Of a stretch of 23,851 nt of DNA, positions 22,560 through 23,851 are shown piece by piece. Within the stretch, counting starts at the first letter, position 1; the number at the start of each line of letters is the position of its first letter. The DNA is from JAILEN01 sp036723975 (GTDB lineage: Bacteria > Bacillota > Clostridia > Lachnospirales > Lachnospiraceae): the NCBI GenBank assembly GCA_036723975.1, contig DAIMGJ010000023.1, forward strand, positions 1-23,851, in the 5' to 3' direction. Made by a program: the position numbers and the translations under genes. A model generated the notes under the pieces. The model saw only the letters and a program-made list of their open reading frames with translations, was not told the origin of the DNA and ran no database searches.

Positions 22560-23633
22560 ATGTCAGTTTACAGAGATGAAAAAAGAGGAACATGGACGGT
22601 ATCGGTGTATTATCGTGATTATGAGAACACGGTACATCGGAAGACAAAGAGAGGGTTTGCAACTAAGCGCGAAGCTCTTGAATGGGAAAGGAATTTTGTG
22701 CTTTTAAAATCCAGATGTACGGGAAAGTTATTTAGGTATTTTTGGGAGACTTACACGGAGGATATGAAACCTCAAGTCAGAAAAAGTACCTGGGATGCGA
22801 AAGAGCACGTGGTACGTACAAAGATTCTTCCATTCTTTGGTGATATGAAATTGGATATGATTAAGCCGAGGGATATTATTAAATGGCAGAATCAAATCGC
22901 CCAGATGAAAAGAAAAGACGGTAGTGATTATGCCGCTTCTTACTACAAAACAATTCAATCTCAGCTAAGCTCCATTTTTAACCACGCGGTGAGATATTAT
23001 GATTTAGAGTCAAACCCTGTGAAGAAAGTGCTTCCTATTTCCGGAGGAAGGCCGCAAGAGTTTCGTTATTGGAAGAAAGAAGAATTTGAAATTTTTATCT
23101 CGCATGTTCCGAGTACTTCAATTTTTTATTATGCCTTTGAGATGCTTTATTGGTGTGGCCTTCGAGAGGGAGAACTGTTCGCTTTGACTCCAAAGGATTT
23201 TGATTTTAAGAAGAAAACACTTGAGATAAATAAGACCTTTACGGTTATAAAAGGTGAACCTATCGTAAGCCTGCCAAAAACGCAAAGTGGCCTTAGAACT
23301 GTGACGATACCGGAATCTCTTTGCGATGAAATGAAAGCGTTTATTACAGAACTTCAAGTGGAGGAAGATGACCGTATCTTTAAAACCTCAAAGACACAAC
23401 TTAATCTTAAGCTTCAAAAATATGCAGAGGAATCAGGAGTAAAGCGTATCCGAGTTCATGATCTCAGGCATAGCCACGTATCGCTCTTAATCCATATGGG
23501 ATTCTCAGCGGTCGCAATCGGAAAACGTGTTGGGCACAAAAGCGAAAGGATTACATATTACTACGCTCATCTTTTCCCAGGGGTGCAGGAGGAAATTGCA
23601 GATAGACTAGAAAAGGAAAGAATTCAAGGGTGA
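22560..23633 (+). CDS. Tyrosine recombinase (phage/ICE-type integrase)
   Basis: This is a full-length 357-residue site-specific recombinase. The N-terminal arm-binding domain (about 1-50, SVYRDEKRGTWTVSVYYRD, an AP2-like fold) precedes a SAM-like core-binding domain (about 60-165) and the catalytic domain. The catalytic set is complete: Arg202 in CGLREGEL, Lys240 in PKTQSGLR, His300 and Arg303 in HDLRHSH, His326 in GHKSE, and the nucleophile Tyr335 in YYYAHL. The start MSVYRD follows AAGGAGG; an upstream in-frame ATG at 22449 lacks a ribosome binding site and adds 37 unlikely residues. Arginine is often coded AGA/AGG here, unlike the CGT/CGA-rich genes to the left, suggesting horizontal origin. 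Its position just after guaA suggests it integrates at the guaA 3' end. Confidence 0.94.
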   Translation: MSVYRDEKRGTWTVSVYYRDYENTVHRKTKRGFATKREALEWERNFVLLKSRCTGKLFRYFWETYTEDMKPQVRKSTWDAKEHVVRTKILPFFGDMKLDMIKPRDIIKWQNQIAQMKRKDGSDYAASYYKTIQSQLSSIFNHAVRYYDLESNPVKKVLPISGGRPQEFRYWKKEEFEIFISHVPSTSIFYYAFEMLYWCGLREGELFALTPKDFDFKKKTLEINKTFTVIKGEPIVSLPKTQSGLRTVTIPESLCDEMKAFITELQVEEDDRIFKTSKTQLNLKLQKYAEESGVKRIRVHDLRHSHVSLLIHMGFSAVAIGKRVGHKSERITYYYAHLFPGVQEEIADRLEKERIQG

Positions 23634-23711
23634 ACATACTTTCCACGATGGTTCAACTGCCACGTTGCCACGTTGTGTTATGTGATGAGGAGAAATTGTG
23701 ATATTGAATGG

Positions 23712-23740
23712 TTTACATACTGGAGATTTCGTGATATGCT
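23712..23740 (+). promoter_or_regulatory. Promoter of the right-edge ATPase gene
   Basis: TTTACA (23712-23717), 17 bases and TATGCT (23735-23740) form a good promoter. The predicted start near 23747 gives a leader of about 35 bases. The spacer contains the first copy of a 14-base direct repeat. Confidence 0.55.
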
Positions 23741-23768
23741 ATGAGTAAACTTTGGGAGATTTCGTGAT
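23722..23768 (+). repeat. 14-base direct repeat pair flanking the -10 (operator-like)
   Basis: GGAGATTTCGTGAT occurs at 23722-23735 and again at 23755-23768, exactly 33 bases apart, about three helical turns. One copy lies between -35 and -10 and the other just downstream of the predicted transcription start. This is the arrangement expected of a repressor operator pair. Confidence 0.6.
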
Positions 23769-23781
23769 TGGAGTGCATGGA

Positions 23782-23851
23782 ATGCAGGAAATAACGCTTA
23801 AAAGGAAGATTTATACAGAATTACAAAAATGGAAAAAAGAATATGCCCCTG
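23782..23851 (+). CDS. Partial gene, probable AAA ATPase (AAA_14/DUF4143-like), runs off the right edge
   Basis: Only the first 23 codons are present (MQEITLKRKIYTELQKWKK and four more). The basic LKRKIY followed by an amphipathic helix with QKWKK resembles the N terminus of Firmicutes AAA_14/DUF4143 ATPases, which are common in accessory regions. The P-loop that would confirm this lies outside the window. GGAG about eight bases before the ATG is a fair ribosome binding site. The gene lies 148 bases after the integrase, in the same direction, with a promoter of its own. Confidence 0.45.
   Translation, partial: MQEITLKRKIYTELQKWKKEYAP

Noticed and set aside
23658..23675. Two tandem copies of an 8-base unit (TGCCACGT) after the integrase
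   Set aside because: Too short and too few copies to call a repeat array or terminator. There is no T-tail.

Overview
This 23.9 kb window looks like ordinary chromosome from a Gram-positive anaerobe of the class Clostridia, most likely family Lachnospiraceae. That is an inference from gene content, strong AGGAGG-type ribosome binding sites, a perfect CIRCE heat-shock operator, many TG-extended -10 promoters and moderate GC content. No rRNA, tRNA or CRISPR array was seen. Almost all genes are intact housekeeping genes. The right end, after guaA, carries an integrase and looks like the start of an inserted island.

Layout, left to right. Positions 139-1618 (+) hold a YitT-family membrane protein and a cytidylate-kinase-like protein. 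Positions 1700-4981 (+) are a heat-shock operon: CIRCE operator and promoter, hsp20, an internal terminator, then clpB. Positions 5107-7250 (+) hold a membrane GGDEF protein with two periplasmic solute-binding-type sensor domains. Positions 7338-10900 (+) hold rarA, a GC-rich inverted-repeat spacer, a type Ic aspartate-aminotransferase-like gene and proC. Positions 10901-11143 hold a large palindromic element between convergent genes. Positions 11144-13448 (-) hold typA followed by a small DUF2752 membrane protein. Positions 13589-15387 (+) hold dapA-dapB, two consecutive steps of the diaminopimelate/lysine pathway, with a terminator-like hairpin in the short dapA leader. Positions 15433-18976 (-) are the operon upp-trkA-trkH (uracil salvage and potassium uptake). 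It diverges from uraA (uracil permease, 19183-20568, +), so uracil import and its conversion to UMP share one intergenic control region. Positions 20642-22294 (+) hold guaA (GMP synthase).

From about 22268 rightwards the character changes. The 3' end of guaA is followed by short inverted repeats, a full-length tyrosine recombinase rich in AGA/AGG arginine codons, and the first 23 codons of a probable AAA-type ATPase gene with a direct-repeat promoter. This is the expected layout for an integrative element using the guaA 3' end as its attachment site, but the other end lies outside the window.

I found no clearly new multi-gene system. The most interesting unexplained items are non-coding: the palindromic element at 10926-11092, the GC-rich inverted repeat at 8671-8737, the hairpin just downstream of the dapA promoter, the terminator inside the hsp20-clpB operon, and the repeated operator-like sequence in front of the ATPase gene at the right edge. 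No gene-free stretch exceeds 300 bases.
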